A DNA stretch of 64,000 nt from Cordylochernes scorpioides (taxonomy: Eukaryota > Arthropoda > Arachnida > Pseudoscorpiones > Chernetidae), in NCBI GenBank assembly GCA_030710605.1, contig CP092877.1, positions 73,779,970 through 73,843,969 of the forward strand, written 5' to 3'. The notes beneath the pieces are model-generated. The model searched no databases, had not been told where the DNA came from, and saw only the letters and a program-made list of their open reading frames with translations. Every line of letters begins with the position of its first letter. Position 1 is the first letter of the stretch. Of the stretch, positions 10,193-19,439 are shown in pieces. The position numbers and the translations under genes were made by a program.

Positions 10193-13100
10193 TCAGTTAC
10201 TGCTATCTCTTCGGAGTTTATTTAGATTTTCTGCGAAGATGGTTCCTAAAATTATGAGAAGTTTTATAAATACTTGTCCACAATGAAGAATTGCTTGTCC
10301 ACAATGAAGAATTGCTTGTCCACAATGAAAAACTGTTTGTCCAAAATTAAAAAATGCTTGTCCTAAATTAAAAACTACCTCTTGTAGTTCGAAGATTTTC
10401 TGATCGGGCATAGCATAGATAAACAAGTAATTGATGACTAAAATTGGGATACAGTTGTATGGCAGAAGTAACAAACAAAGGATAAGAATCAGATGAAATA
10501 TAGGATATTGCCCCATGTTCGTCCACATTTTTGTAACTGGGGACTCTGAAATATTCGCTTGAACCTTATGAATTGTAGAGTTTGAATGATTGGTAGGTTC
10601 GCAGTTCTCCTGTTTGATATCTTTAGGGAGTGGTGTGATATGATTGAGCTGGTTGTCAGGTTTGCAGTTTTTAACGTCGGGGAAGAGTGATGTAAATCGT
10701 CTTGTTGCAAAAATGGCAGGGTCTAAATGCCTGAAAGGTTCGCTGCTGGTGGGTTTGAACCTTAATGACTCTGTTGGGAATAATTCGGGTGTTAAATGTT
10801 TGAAAGGGAACGTGTAATTGGGGTTGTGCTTTATATGATAGGTGTTAACGGCGGGTGGTGATATATAATGGATTTTTTCCGTATACAGTTTAAGTTTGTT
10901 GACGTGGATTGTGTCAGTGTCTCTTTGAAGTGGTTGATTTGGTCGATCTATGCGGACCACATTTGGTGAAATAATTTCTAATATTGTGTGAGGTCCTGTG
11001 AAATATGGCGCAAGTTTCCCTGTATTTGGGTGGTGATATAATTTTACTAATACTAGATCACCTACTTCGAAATGTGGTTGCTTGTGTCGTTGGTCATAAG
11101 TGTTTTTGTCTTGTAAATGTTTGTTTTGTGTGCGTGTGTGTGCAATTTTTCTAGCTTTGTCGATATCTGGGTATGGTGTGTTATGATTAGAGATTTCTGG
11201 GGGTAGGATACCAAACATTAAGTATATGGGTGGAAAACCTGTGGTAGAGTGGGGTGTCTTGTTATATATAAGTGTAACCTTCTTGACCAACTTGGTCCAC
11301 GCGACCTTAGGATTTTCTAGGTGTAATAACCTCAGTTTTCCCGTGAGGGTGGCGTTCAGGCGTTCACATAGGCCGTTGGCCTGTGGATTGTTGCTGGTTG
11401 TGAGCAATGGGTGAATATTTCTATTAAGTAGGAAACTACGAAATTTGGGTGAAGTGAAGGCAGGGGCTCTATCCGTAAGAAGGCGTTTTGGAGAACCATC
11501 CTGGAATACTCGTTTAAGTACCTGTTGGTAGGTGATGGTACTGGTGGATTTAGATGGAAAAGCCCACGCGTAGCGTGAAAAATGATCGACTACCACATGG
11601 AGGTATGTCTTGGTGTTGCCATATTTGGCAAATCCTGCTATGGTGTCCAGAGATAAGAGGTCGAAGGGTTCTTTAGATTCCGGAGGTTGACTTAATTCTC
11701 CGTAAGTGGGTCCTACTGGACGTTTTGTTAATTGGCAGGTGGGACAGGTCTTAACTTTTTGTTTAATATCTTTTGACATACCTTGCCAGTAATATTGTGT
11801 GGAGATAATTCGTGACATTTGGGAAATACCGGGGTGATTGTATTGTGTGTGTACTGTTTGTAAGAGTTGTTGTATGAGTCGTTTTGGAAGTAAAATCTTG
11901 GTTACACCTTTTCGGGAAACTGTATGTAATCCATTACGATCAATGGTCAAACTAGACTCTTTCGATGGAGGAGGTTGATGGGTCTTGATAAGGGTGGCGT
12001 CCAAGAATCCACAAAACGGGTTACGGGATAAGAGATCTGCTTCATATTGTAGTTTTCCCTTTATGTAGCGGACCTCGTATTCGTAACTCGATAGTCGTAA
12101 ACTCCATCGAAACAGTCTGCCGGACGGGTTTTTGATGGTTTTCAGCCACTGCAATGCGTGATGGTCAGAAAATATTGTAAATTTTCTGCCCATAAGATAG
12201 ATGCGAAACTTCTCCACACTCTCAACGATTGCTAAGCACTCAAGTTCAGAGATGGAGTAGTTTTTCTCGTGTGGGCGCAATGTTCGGCTGAAATATTGAA
12301 CTGGATATACGTTTCCGTCAGGGTGAACTTGTTTGAGAATGCCTGCTATACCGAGGGTGGATGCATCGCAATACACTTGGCATGGCAGACCTTCTTTGTA
12401 AAGGTGTAAAATGGGGTGTTGTGTGAGGTTTCCTTTCAGGTCAATGAACGCCTCTTGACAAGCTTCATTCCAGTTCCACACGACGTCCTTTTTGAGGAGA
12501 TTGTTGAGTGGTGCTCGCAAGCGAGCGTATTCCGGAATGAATTTGTTATAGACGTTCACAGCGCCTAAGAAGGATTGTAGTGTTTTTCGGTTGTGTGGTT
12601 GTTTAATGGCGTGGATGATGTCGGTATTGCGTGTAAGTGGTGTAATTGTACCAGCTGTGATGGTGTACCCTAGAAAATTTATGGATTGCTTAAAAAATTC
12701 GCATTTTGCGAAGTTAAGTTGTAACTTCTCCGCTTCGCAAAAGGCGAAAAATTGTCGCAGGTGGTTTTGATGTTCCTCCAATGTGTTGGAGTAAATGATG
12801 AAATCATCAAAGTAATGTGCCACACAGTCAAGTCCGTGTCTCTGTAGGACCTGACTTATGGCTCGTTCGTAAATCTGAGGACTGGTTTTTAACCCGAAAG
12901 GTAATCGAGTGGGTTGGTATAATCCTTCAAAGGTGGCAAATGCTAACAGTGGTCGAGAATCGGGGTGTATTGGGACTTGCCAATACGCAGAGGATATGTC
13001 GGCCGTGGAAAAATATTTGGCCTGTGCGAGGCGGTCTAGGATATCCTCGATTCTCGGGAGGGGATGGACATCAGAGCTGATTAGCTCATTCACCTTCCTA

Positions 13101-14437
13101 TAATCGATACAAAACCGTTTGGTTTTGTCGCGCTTAGTGACGAGGGTGACAGGGCTCGAGAAAGGTGAAAAAGATTGCTCTATGATGCCGTTCTCCAGCA
13201 TTTGTTGTATTTGGTTACGGATTTCTTGTTGGTCACATATCGGAACACGATATGGACGTATGGTGATTATTTTTTCGGAATTCGTGGGTATTTTTACTGG
13301 TGGAATCCGTAAGCATGGTACGTTGAATTTGTCCTGTGAAAAAATGTGAGTGTACCTTTGTAGAAGTGTTGTGAACTGTGGTGTATAATGAGTTTTAGGT
13401 GTTGTGTTGTAGTATGTATGTGGTAAAGGGTTTTGTTGTGTATTAGTGTGAGTGTCGAGTTCGTTGTGTGGGTTGGTCATGTGAGTGTTGTGCAACGGTG
13501 TGTGATCACCTATGTTTTTGGTATGCGAGTTGTCCCGCTGTGTGGGTGCGTTTTGGGCAGGTTCATAAGTTGAAGTTGTTGTGGTTTGATTATTTGAGGG
13601 CATGTAAAAAGGGCAATTGGCTTTAGTGAAAAAGGGGCATGTAGATAAGTGGGGTTTTCTCAATGAACGTACGCAATGGTTGTCATAGGCGGAAAGTTGG
13701 GATGTGGGGAAAATTTTTTGTGACATCGCCTGACATTGCCAGTACGTGCATACATTGGACACATGATTAAAATGGTAGGAAAGGGTAGACAATGGGGCGC
13801 CCAGCTGGAGTATAGTGCATTTATTAAAATCTATGGTTAATCTGAATTTATGGAGGCTATTGATACTAAGAATTCCGAATGGCAATGGTGCATTTACTAC
13901 ATGGAAATACTCCTTTCGTGATATTTGTCCTATTGTCAGTGGGATAGCTAGTTTACCCATGGTTTTTGCAAATCCGTTTAAGGTTTGGAGGTGTAGTGAC
14001 TGTCCCTCAAGGGTTAAATTAGGCAGGTGGGTTTTTAGCATATGATAAATACTATATGGCACTATACTCAGGCTGGCGCCTGTATCAATTAAAAAGGGGC
14101 ATGATACATTAGGGGTTAGAAAAAGTTTGACAGTCAGTTGGTTTAGGGATCCTACCTCAGTCTCGAAAGGGCTGCTCGGCTGGGGTGTCCCTGGCTTGAC
14201 TTGGTTGTTGTGGAATCGGGGCTGGTTGTTTTGGGACTGTTTGCACCGTCCGCACTTTTTCGTGGATCGTCGGGACTGGTCGACGTCGGCATTCGCTATG
14301 CCAGTGTCTCGCGCCGCAGAACTTGCAATTGGACGGCGGAAGAGGTGCATTCCATGCACCTGAGCGTCGGGGTGTGCTGTGGTACGGACCCGACATTGTG
14401 GGTGGTTGATCTTCTCTGGATCGCGTTGCCGGTACAC
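10193..14437 (-). CDS. pol: Gypsy pol polyprotein
   Basis: The open frame is 1414 codons; the first Met is probably not a true start because the product should be made by frameshift from gag. Protease: DTGAS at 118-122. Reverse transcriptase: FCIDYRKVN near 442-450 and YFDD at 542-545 (the FDD form of YxDD). RNase H: D691, E731, D758. Integrase: zinc region with H863, H868, C898 and C901, then D931, D989 and E1025, with 35 residues between the last two (DD35E). A GPY-type module follows (YFTGPHTIL near 1145). All catalytic residues needed for a working pol are visible. The frame is +1 relative to gag and overlaps it by 281 bases. After the integrase there is an unusual tail of about 200 residues with a hydrophobic segment (1312-1342) and five 7-residue repeats (1356-1390). 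Confidence 0.95.
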   Translation of the reverse strand: MYRQRDPEKINHPQCRVRTTAHPDAQVHGMHLFRRPIASSAARDTGIANADVDQSRRSTKKCGRCKQSQNNQPRFHNNQVKPGTPQPSSPFETEVGSLNQLTVKLFLTPNVSCPFLIDTGASLSIVPYSIYHMLKTHLPNLTLEGQSLHLQTLNGFAKTMGKLAIPLTIGQISRKEYFHVVNAPLPFGILSINSLHKFRLTIDFNKCTILQLGAPLSTLSYHFNHVSNVCTYWQCQAMSQKIFPTSQLSAYDNHCVRSLRKPHLSTCPFFTKANCPFYMPSNNQTTTTSTYEPAQNAPTQRDNSHTKNIGDHTPLHNTHMTNPHNELDTHTNTQQNPLPHTYYNTTPKTHYTPQFTTLLQRYTHIFSQDKFNVPCLRIPPVKIPTNSEKIITIRPYRVPICDQQEIRNQIQQMLENGIIEQSFSPFSSPVTLVTKRDKTKRFCIDYRKVNELISSDVHPLPRIEDILDRLAQAKYFSTADISSAYWQVPIHPDSRPLLAFATFEGLYQPTRLPFGLKTSPQIYERAISQVLQRHGLDCVAHYFDDFIIYSNTLEEHQNHLRQFFAFCEAEKLQLNFAKCEFFKQSINFLGYTITAGTITPLTRNTDIIHAIKQPHNRKTLQSFLGAVNVYNKFIPEYARLRAPLNNLLKKDVVWNWNEACQEAFIDLKGNLTQHPILHLYKEGLPCQVYCDASTLGIAGILKQVHPDGNVYPVQYFSRTLRPHEKNYSISELECLAIVESVEKFRIYLMGRKFTIFSDHHALQWLKTIKNPSGRLFRWSLRLSSYEYEVRYIKGKLQYEADLLSRNPFCGFLDATLIKTHQPPPSKESSLTIDRNGLHTVSRKGVTKILLPKRLIQQLLQTVHTQYNHPGISQMSRIISTQYYWQGMSKDIKQKVKTCPTCQLTKRPVGPTYGELSQPPESKEPFDLLSLDTIAGFAKYGNTKTYLHVVVDHFSRYAWAFPSKSTSTITYQQVLKRVFQDGSPKRLLTDRAPAFTSPKFRSFLLNRNIHPLLTTSNNPQANGLCERLNATLTGKLRLLHLENPKVAWTKLVKKVTLIYNKTPHSTTGFPPIYLMFGILPPEISNHNTPYPDIDKARKIAHTRTQNKHLQDKNTYDQRHKQPHFEVGDLVLVKLYHHPNTGKLAPYFTGPHTILEIISPNVVRIDRPNQPLQRDTDTIHVNKLKLYTEKIHYISPPAVNTYHIKHNPNYTFPFKHLTPELFPTESLRFKPTSSEPFRHLDPAIFATRRFTSLFPDVKNCKPDNQLNHITPLPKDIKQENCEPTNHSNSTIHKVQANISESPVTKMWTNMGQYPIFHLILILCLLLLPYNCIPILVINYLFIYAMPDQKIFELQEVVFNLGQAFFNFGQTVFHCGQAILHCGQAILHCGQVFIKLLIILGTIFAENLNKLRRDSSN
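10272..10376 (-). repeat. 21-bp tandem repeat coding for heptads at the pol C-terminus
   Basis: Five in-frame 21-bp units (TGTCCACAATGAAGAATTGC type) encode FNLGQAF, FNFGQTV, FHCGQAI, LHCGQAI and LHCGQVF. The three units nearest 10272-10330 are almost identical and so recently duplicated. The other two are more diverged. Confidence 0.9.
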
Positions 14438-15206
14438 TGGGCCCGTGGATCCGCTGTACCAGGCGGAACCATTCTCCTAGGTTCTCGGGAGGTACTACGC
14501 GGACTAGGCGCTGGTCGTTGAATGGCAGTCCTTCTGTCAGCGTCTCGAGGATCACCTCTTGTGGAAGTCCTAGTTGCAATCCCATGGCGGTTTTCTCCCG
14601 GTAGTAGGTCTCTAAGTTGGCTTGTCCAGTGAGTTTCATGGCGAAATATTTCGCAAAGGACGCTTCGCTTGACTCAGGGTAGAGATCTAGGAGGATTTGT
14701 CTCACCTGGAAATAACTCCGGTCGGCCAGCCGAAGTTTCCTGAAGAGTTCCAGGGGTTGTCGCACCAGGTAGTTTGGTAGGCGCAGTAATTTTTCTTGTT
14801 CTCCCATGGATGCGTCTTCCATTTTTCGGTCGAACGTCTGGAAAAACTGTGTCGCGCTGTATGTGCCGTCGAAAGGCGAGATCGCCGATTCCGCTCCATC
14901 AGAAATTTTTGCCCGGGCCAGGAACATTGACAGCTGGTTGACGGCGTCCGCTAGGGGCGCAGTTGTCTCTCGGTCGGTCATCTCCTGTCTTTCTCTTGTC
15001 GTTTCGTTCTCTCTTACTTCTTGCCTTCTTTCCATTGTTTCCGTCGGATCGTCTGACTTTACGCCTATGGGATCCTGATTTAATTCCATCTCACTATCCT
15101 GTCGACTTAACCGTTCTGTGGCAATATCGTTGCGGGGTTTCTTATTGTTGGATGCGAATGGTGAGATTTGGTTGAAGCGCAGCCGTTTGAGTGGAAGTTG
15201 CAGCAT
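14157..15206 (-). CDS. gag: Gypsy gag
   Basis: The open frame is 349 codons. Its first 30 codons lie inside the 5' LTR, so the likelier start is Met40 (at about 15089), the first Met downstream of the LTR. Residues about 115-260 resemble a retrotransposon Gag core (FDGTYSATQFFQTFDRKM at the start and a helical Leu-rich block after it). A single zinc knuckle is present with C294, C297, H301 and C306, spacing CX2CX3HX4C, one residue shorter than the usual CX2CX4HX4C. The C-terminus is rich in Pro and Gln. The stop TGA lies in CCCTTTCGAGACTGA. Pol continues in the +1 frame, so a +1 shift just before this stop would join them. The protein should form the particle and bind RNA. Confidence 0.88.
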   Translation of the reverse strand: MLQLPLKRLRFNQISPFASNNKKPRNDIATERLSRQDSEMELNQDPIGVKSDDPTETMERRQEVRENETTRERQEMTDRETTAPLADAVNQLSMFLARAKISDGAESAISPFDGTYSATQFFQTFDRKMEDASMGEQEKLLRLPNYLVRQPLELFRKLRLADRSYFQVRQILLDLYPESSEASFAKYFAMKLTGQANLETYYREKTAMGLQLGLPQEVILETLTEGLPFNDQRLVRVVPPENLGEWFRLVQRIHGPSVPATRSREDQPPTMSGPYHSTPRRSGAWNAPLPPSNCKFCGARHWHSECRRRPVPTIHEKVRTVQTVPKQPAPIPQQPSQARDTPAEQPFRD

Positions 15207-15874
15207 ACAGTTAGGAATAATCAGGACACGTGATTGAGTTTGAAAATAAAGGCAACGGGTTGGAGGAAAGAAAGTTTGATAAGAGCTGAGCGATTTGACT
15301 TATTAATTAGCTGATCACATGGCGGTGATTGTACTTAGCTGTGGGATGAGCAGAGGGGGAGAGGTCTAGAGCCGATGTCACCTCCTTGGGAGCCAAAGCG
15401 TAACTAACATTTCTTGCTTTTCGATTTAACACCAAGCTTCAGTTTCTCTCTGATTGGTTGAGATATGATCACATGGTGTTTTCCTATTGGTTGACCTACT
15501 TAGTGGTTCCTCCCTAATTGGCCGGCGGCTCTCCTTGATGAAAGATGGCCTGCCTGGTATATCCGATTTCGTCAGGAAGTATTGGGTATCTTGACGCTTA
15601 TAGCTTCGACGGATATTAGATACGTCCTGTTTTTGCCGGAAGTATTGAGTGCATCTTGGCTAAAATAACTTCTGCGGTCACTAGAGACGTCCGGTCTCTG
15701 CCCCTGCAATGTTGACACAGGGGTGCCAAAATAGTCGTGCCAGCTTTAGTCTTACTTCCTATATCTTTTGTTACTTTCTTTCCTCCAGTTACCTTGTTCT
15801 TTATTAAGTCTTTGAAAATCATACATGATATATACATAGTGGGTCGGGGTTGCATTTAATTATATACAAATTAT

Positions 15875-15878
<4 letters not shown>
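15117..15878 (-). repeat. 5' LTR of the Gypsy element
   Basis: It matches 7695-8456 along its full 762 bp as read by eye. The gag frame reads through its inner end. A 79-codon frame inside both LTRs (15616-15855) is an accident of the identical copies as far as can be told. Confidence 0.95.

Positions 15879-15930
<52 letters not shown>
15879..15930. repeat. TA microsatellite
   Basis: About 26 TA units directly follow the Gypsy LTR and form its insertion site. Confidence 0.95.
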
Positions 15931-15933
<3 letters not shown>

Positions 15934-16062
15934 GCATAGGGCGCCTCTCCCGTCAAAATAAACGTCAAAAGCTGACGCGATCTATTGACCGTCGCAGCAA
16001 CTAGCGGCATCGGGTCGGTGACAAAGCCACAACACCAGCTTTGGCAAACTGAGAAGCGTCCA

Positions 16063-16106
16063 CCTAGAGACCATGGTTTCGGGCTAATGGCCCTCGTCAG
16101 TCTAGG
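16063..16106 (-). ncRNA. Hammerhead ribozyme, family D, left arm
   Basis: On the minus strand: helix I CCTAGA/TCTAGG (6 bp), core CTGACGA, helix II GGGC-CATTA-GCCC, GAAA, helix III from the self-complementary ACCATGGT, and cleavage triplet GTC. Every conserved core base is present. Helix III is too short for a good intramolecular hairpin and may pair between two molecules. Confidence 0.88.
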
Positions 16107-16323
16107 GCAGACTTTATTCCATGAGATCCACAAGGGATCTAATGGATACTTCACAATCTACCAAAGAGGTGTTTTGCTGGCAAGGTGGCTGGGCCAAATC
16201 TATGGCTAGAATATAGATGTAAAATTTGCCGGGAGGAAATTGATCCATAGAATCATAGGGCGCCTCTCCCGTCAAAATAAACGTCAAAAGCTGACGCCAT
16301 GGATCTCATGGAATAAAGTCCGC

Positions 16324-16367
16324 CCTAGACTGACGAGGGTCACTAGCCTGAAACCATGGTCTCTAGG
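16324..16367 (+). ncRNA. Hammerhead ribozyme, family D, right arm
   Basis: Helix I CCTAGA (16324-16329)/TCTAGG (16362-16367), core CTGACGA 16330-16336, helix II GGGT...GCCT, GAAA 16350-16353, helix III ACCATGGT, cleavage after C16361. Helix II differs from the left arm (GGGC/GCCC to GGGT/GCCT) and keeps three Watson-Crick pairs at most, so it is weaker. Confidence 0.82.
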
Positions 16368-16508
16368 TGGACGCTTCTCAGTTTGTCAAAGCTGGTGTTG
16401 TGGCTTTGTCACCGATCCGAGGCCGCTAGTTGCTGCGACGGTCAATAGATGGCGTCAGCTTTTGACATTTATTTTGACGGGAGAGGCGCTCCGTGCTTCT
16501 ATGGATCA

Positions 16509-16750
16509 ATTTCTTACCGGCAAATTTTCCATCTACATATATATATATAATATATACAAGGTCTTCATTGGTGGCGCCCACCGCGGGAAAGACTCCGCCA
16601 CCGATGGACTGTGAGAGTTCACAGAGTGGGCAGGTGATGACTGGTGTTGCCAAACAAATTGTTTTATTCTTAAAAGAATCATACGCGTCTATAATAGTTT
16701 CGAATTTACATAACAGATGGCGCGCTAATGTATCATAAAGAAATACAGGT
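16509..16750. repeat. Fragment of family C and unclassified sequence
   Basis: At about 16665-16738 is the family C outer end: CATACGCGTCTATAATAGTT and CAGATGGCGCGCTAATG. Around 16570-16610 the GC-rich GGTGGCGCCCACC is a perfect small palindrome. No gene is seen. Confidence 0.5.
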
Positions 16751-17148
16751 CGATCGTTTGCTATATAAAACAAATATATTAATGTCAAAAAAATAACGAT
16801 AAAGAGACTGACACCATTGTAAACAAGTTGTGAAAAAGCTGACGAGCAACACCGGTTATTTCGTGTCAGACGAAGTAAAAAAAAGTGGAATAAAATGGCA
16901 GAAGACGAAGATGGACGATGCCTAATCAGGTGATCTTATGTCGACCAATCTTCTGCTTGGATTACACTCGTCTGAATCTCCCCTCACTTTGTTTACATTT
17001 TTCCTCATCATTTTATTGGTGTTTTTTAACAATACGTACAAGTGTTGACTCTTTATATCACACTTTATTCCTAATTTGTTATAATTAAATAGTAATAAAG
17101 CCTTAGATTAATTTTAACGCTTTGACAAATGTTTTAATTTTTTTTTTG
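16751..17148. other. No gene recognised
   Basis: AT-rich sequence leading to the family E ribozyme. It may be the body of that element, but no copy elsewhere confirms it. Confidence 0.35.
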
Positions 17149-17187
17149 CTCTTGACGAGGACAAAATATTTTTGTCGAAACGTCGAG
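17149..17187 (+). ncRNA. Hammerhead ribozyme, family E, core variant
   Basis: Helix I CTC/GAG, core TTGACGA (C3 changed to T), helix II GGAC...GTC with an AAAATATTTTT loop, GAAA, helix III ACGT (self-complementary), triplet GTC. Other family E copies have CTGACGA, so the C3 change is local decay. The downstream TTACTAGCC and AAAGTGTCTTTAATTT recur at 36.3, 51.9, 52.1 and 55.8 kb. Confidence 0.7.
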
Positions 17188-17456
17188 TTAATAAAAGGTT
17201 TTACTAGCCAAAGTGTCTTTAATTTTAAGAAATAGATTATAACATGTTTATAAAAAACATCCGTAATCAGTAAATGTGTGTTATATAAGAGAATTTTGAT
17301 TAATTGTTCAAATAGCTTATAAAATATCTTGTATCAAGGTCTCAACGTTTGTTAAGTAAGAGAATTTATTAATAGCTTTAGAGAGGGGGAAAGTCATCAC
17401 TAAGACCAGACAGCGAGTGGGGTGGTGTTGGGTTTGAATATAACCCATGAGAATAA

Positions 17457-18240
17457 TATATACACTCATAGATAAAGTTTGAGGAAGTGGAAAGTACTTA
17501 AGATCACCGTTTTTTTAAAGAAAAAGAAGACAGAGGCAATTCTGTTCACACTTGGTTATTTCGTGTGTCTTCAATAAAGGTCACTGTAATATCCTTCAGA
17601 GTTATTGTCTGAATCCCGATATACATGCTGAAAGGTACAACATCCTTAAGTTTTGTCTATGAGTGTATATACACTTGGTTATCCCGTGTGTCTTCAATAA
17701 AGGTTACTGTAATATCTTTCAGAGTTATTGTCTAAATCCAGATATACATGCCGAAAGGTACAACATCCTTAAGTTTTGTCTATGAGTGTATTTTGTTCAT
17801 ACTTGGTTATCTCGTGTATCTTCAATAAAGGTCACTGTAATATCTTTCAGAGTTATTGTCTGAATCCCGATATACATGCTGAATGGTACAACTTCCTTAA
17901 GTTTTGTTCATGAGTGTATACACACTTGGTTATCTCGTGGGTCTTCAATAAAGGTCACTATTATATATTTCAGAGTTATTGTCTGAATCCTGATATACAT
18001 GCTGAAAGGTACAACTTCCTTAAGGTTTGTTCATGAGTGTATATACACTTGGTTATCTCGTGTGTCTTCAATAAAGGTCACTGTAATATCTTTCAGAGTT
18101 ATTGTCTGAATCCCGATATACATGCTAAAAGGTACAACTTCCTCAAGTTTTGTCCATGAGTGTATATACACTTGGTTATCTCGTGTGTCTTCAATAAAGG
18201 TCACTGTAATATCTTTCAGAGTTATTGTCTGAATTATATT
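17457..18240 (+). repeat. 120-bp satellite array behind a TIR-like end
   Basis: The left border is a terminal sequence (TACACTCATAGATAAAG, then GGAAGTGGAAAGT) followed by an AGACAGAGGCAATTCTGTTC block. After it come about six units of 115-125 bp with CACTTGGTTATC, TCTTCAATAAAGGTCACTGTAA and GAGTTATTGTCTGAATCC. The array stops abruptly within a unit at about 18233. Confidence 0.85.
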
Positions 18241-18767
18241 TCATAAATAAGATAGATACACTTCAACCAGGATTTTATTTCTTAAATAAAACCTTTTCTA
18301 GCTGACCTCTCTGTTTTTTAGCGATAATTTGCAATTGTTTAGTTTCACAAGATACATGCGCTAAGAAAAGGTTTATGGTTCAACAATAAATATTATCAAA
18401 ACCATCAAATAAACAATTCTATTCGCCATTAATATAAACACACACGTAAATAGACTTGATAGAAGCAAAAATAAGGTTATCCCAAAAGTTTGTATTTTTC
18501 TTAAAACCTTATTTTTCTTATTACTTGGCGAATAATATTATTACGGCGAATACACAATATATTCATAATACAATTACTATAAACATAATACAAAGACATT
18601 ATACATAACGGTGAAATAATATTATGGTGAATAATATTGGTATTTCAATTTTCTTTGCAAGTGTTTACGAACCTTTAGAAGAACCTTGTAGAACATGCAC
18701 ATATAGACATATAAAATGAAAGAATTTAAAAGCACAAATGTTTCTTTTATACATAATTTAAACTTCT
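18241..18767. other. AT-rich DNA, nothing recognised
   Basis: No gene or clear repeat. Several ACATAATACAAAG-like words occur around 18550-18650. Confidence 0.45.
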
Positions 18768-18965
18768 ACTGCCTTTAATACGATGAAAAAATATATTGGG
18801 AGGGCTTGGCTCATCAGTGGTTAACCCTCCCAGCGGTTTCGCCAATTTAATCCACCAGACCGCTTCTCAGAGCTCTAATACTGTATTGGACGATTCTGTT
18901 TATATACGCAGCACTGAAGGGTGGAATCTCAGAAATGGATTTTCAAGAAAACTATGGACATAAGC
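18768..18965 (-). repeat. Family C repeat copy
   Basis: It contains GGGAGGGCTTGGCTCATCAG and GCGGTTTCGCCAATTTAATC, then GAGCTCTAATACTGTATTGG and CGCAGCACTGAAGGGTGGAA. The paired segments TTGGC/GCCAA beside GAAA and CTGATGA are intact on the minus strand. Confidence 0.75.
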
Positions 18966-19254
18966 TTATAGGACAGTAGAATTATATTCAAATTATAGAC
19001 CTATAGTACAGTAAAGAACATTGTATATACATATACCCTAGGTCTTCCATTATTTAAATAAAAAGCGATTGTTCCATCCAGTACATACCTCAGTGCTGAG
19101 AGGGACCTGTGTGTGGGCGATGTGACATTCTGACAGGTTGACAAGGAAATTATACGAAATGACACACGAGAATTTATCCGCCGACCTTGTACGTTGGATC
19201 TATGGGAGCATGGCTAAGATATCGAGAATATAGAAGACATGTTTTGATATTTAA

Positions 19255-19345
19255 TTAAAAAAGGTATATATTGGATCAAAATATCATTTATTTTACCAAT
19301 ATTTCAGTTGGCTGAACGCCAACCTTTATTAAGGTATTATAACAT
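19255..19345 (-). repeat. Family F unit with hammerhead-like motif
   Basis: Minus strand 19335 to 19296 reads CC, TTAATAA, AGGTTGGC-GTTCA-GCCAACT, GAAA, TATTGG. The outer end (ATATATTGGATCAAAATATC) is shared by all family F copies. The core is decayed here (TTAATAA against CUGANGA). Confidence 0.6.
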
Positions 19346-19439
19346 ATTAATGTGTGTTAACAACAAACTCAGCGCCACATAACGTCAATAGAATTAAGTA
19401 TAAAGTAATACTTAAAGCCTCCCCGCATAAGTTTCTTTT

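Larger units (their letters stand above)
7695..15878 (-). mobile_element. Gypsy (Ty3-type) LTR retrotransposon, apparently intact
   Basis: An 8184-bp element on the minus strand has two 762-bp LTRs that I read as identical, each TGT...ACA. Between them are an open gag frame and an open 1414-codon pol frame in the order protease, reverse transcriptase, RNase H, integrase, which is the Ty3/Gypsy order. Both sides are TA-rich (TATA), consistent with a 4-bp target duplication that cannot be fixed inside the repeat. The polypurine tract before the 3' LTR is short (AGGGGGCG at about 8460-8470 on the minus strand). No canonical TGG-starting primer site directly follows the 5' LTR. Identical LTRs and open frames argue for a very recent, possibly active copy. 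Confidence 0.96.
15931..16508. mobile_element. Family D fold-back element with two hammerheads
   Basis: Inverted arms begin GAAGCATAGGGCGCCTCTCC at 15931 and end with the reverse at about 16500. Each arm carries CGTCAAAAGCTGACG, a TAGATGGCGTC-type box and one hammerhead ribozyme. An extra direct piece of the outer end (16257-16300) is fused next to the right hammerhead, so the centre has been rearranged. I read it as a Penelope-type terminal unit in inverted pairing. No coding sequence is present. Confidence 0.8.

Noticed and set aside
15616..15855. A 79-codon frame present in both Gypsy LTRs (also 8194-8433)
   Set aside because: It occurs twice only because the LTRs are identical. No domain or start context supports it, though LTR-encoded peptides cannot be ruled out.
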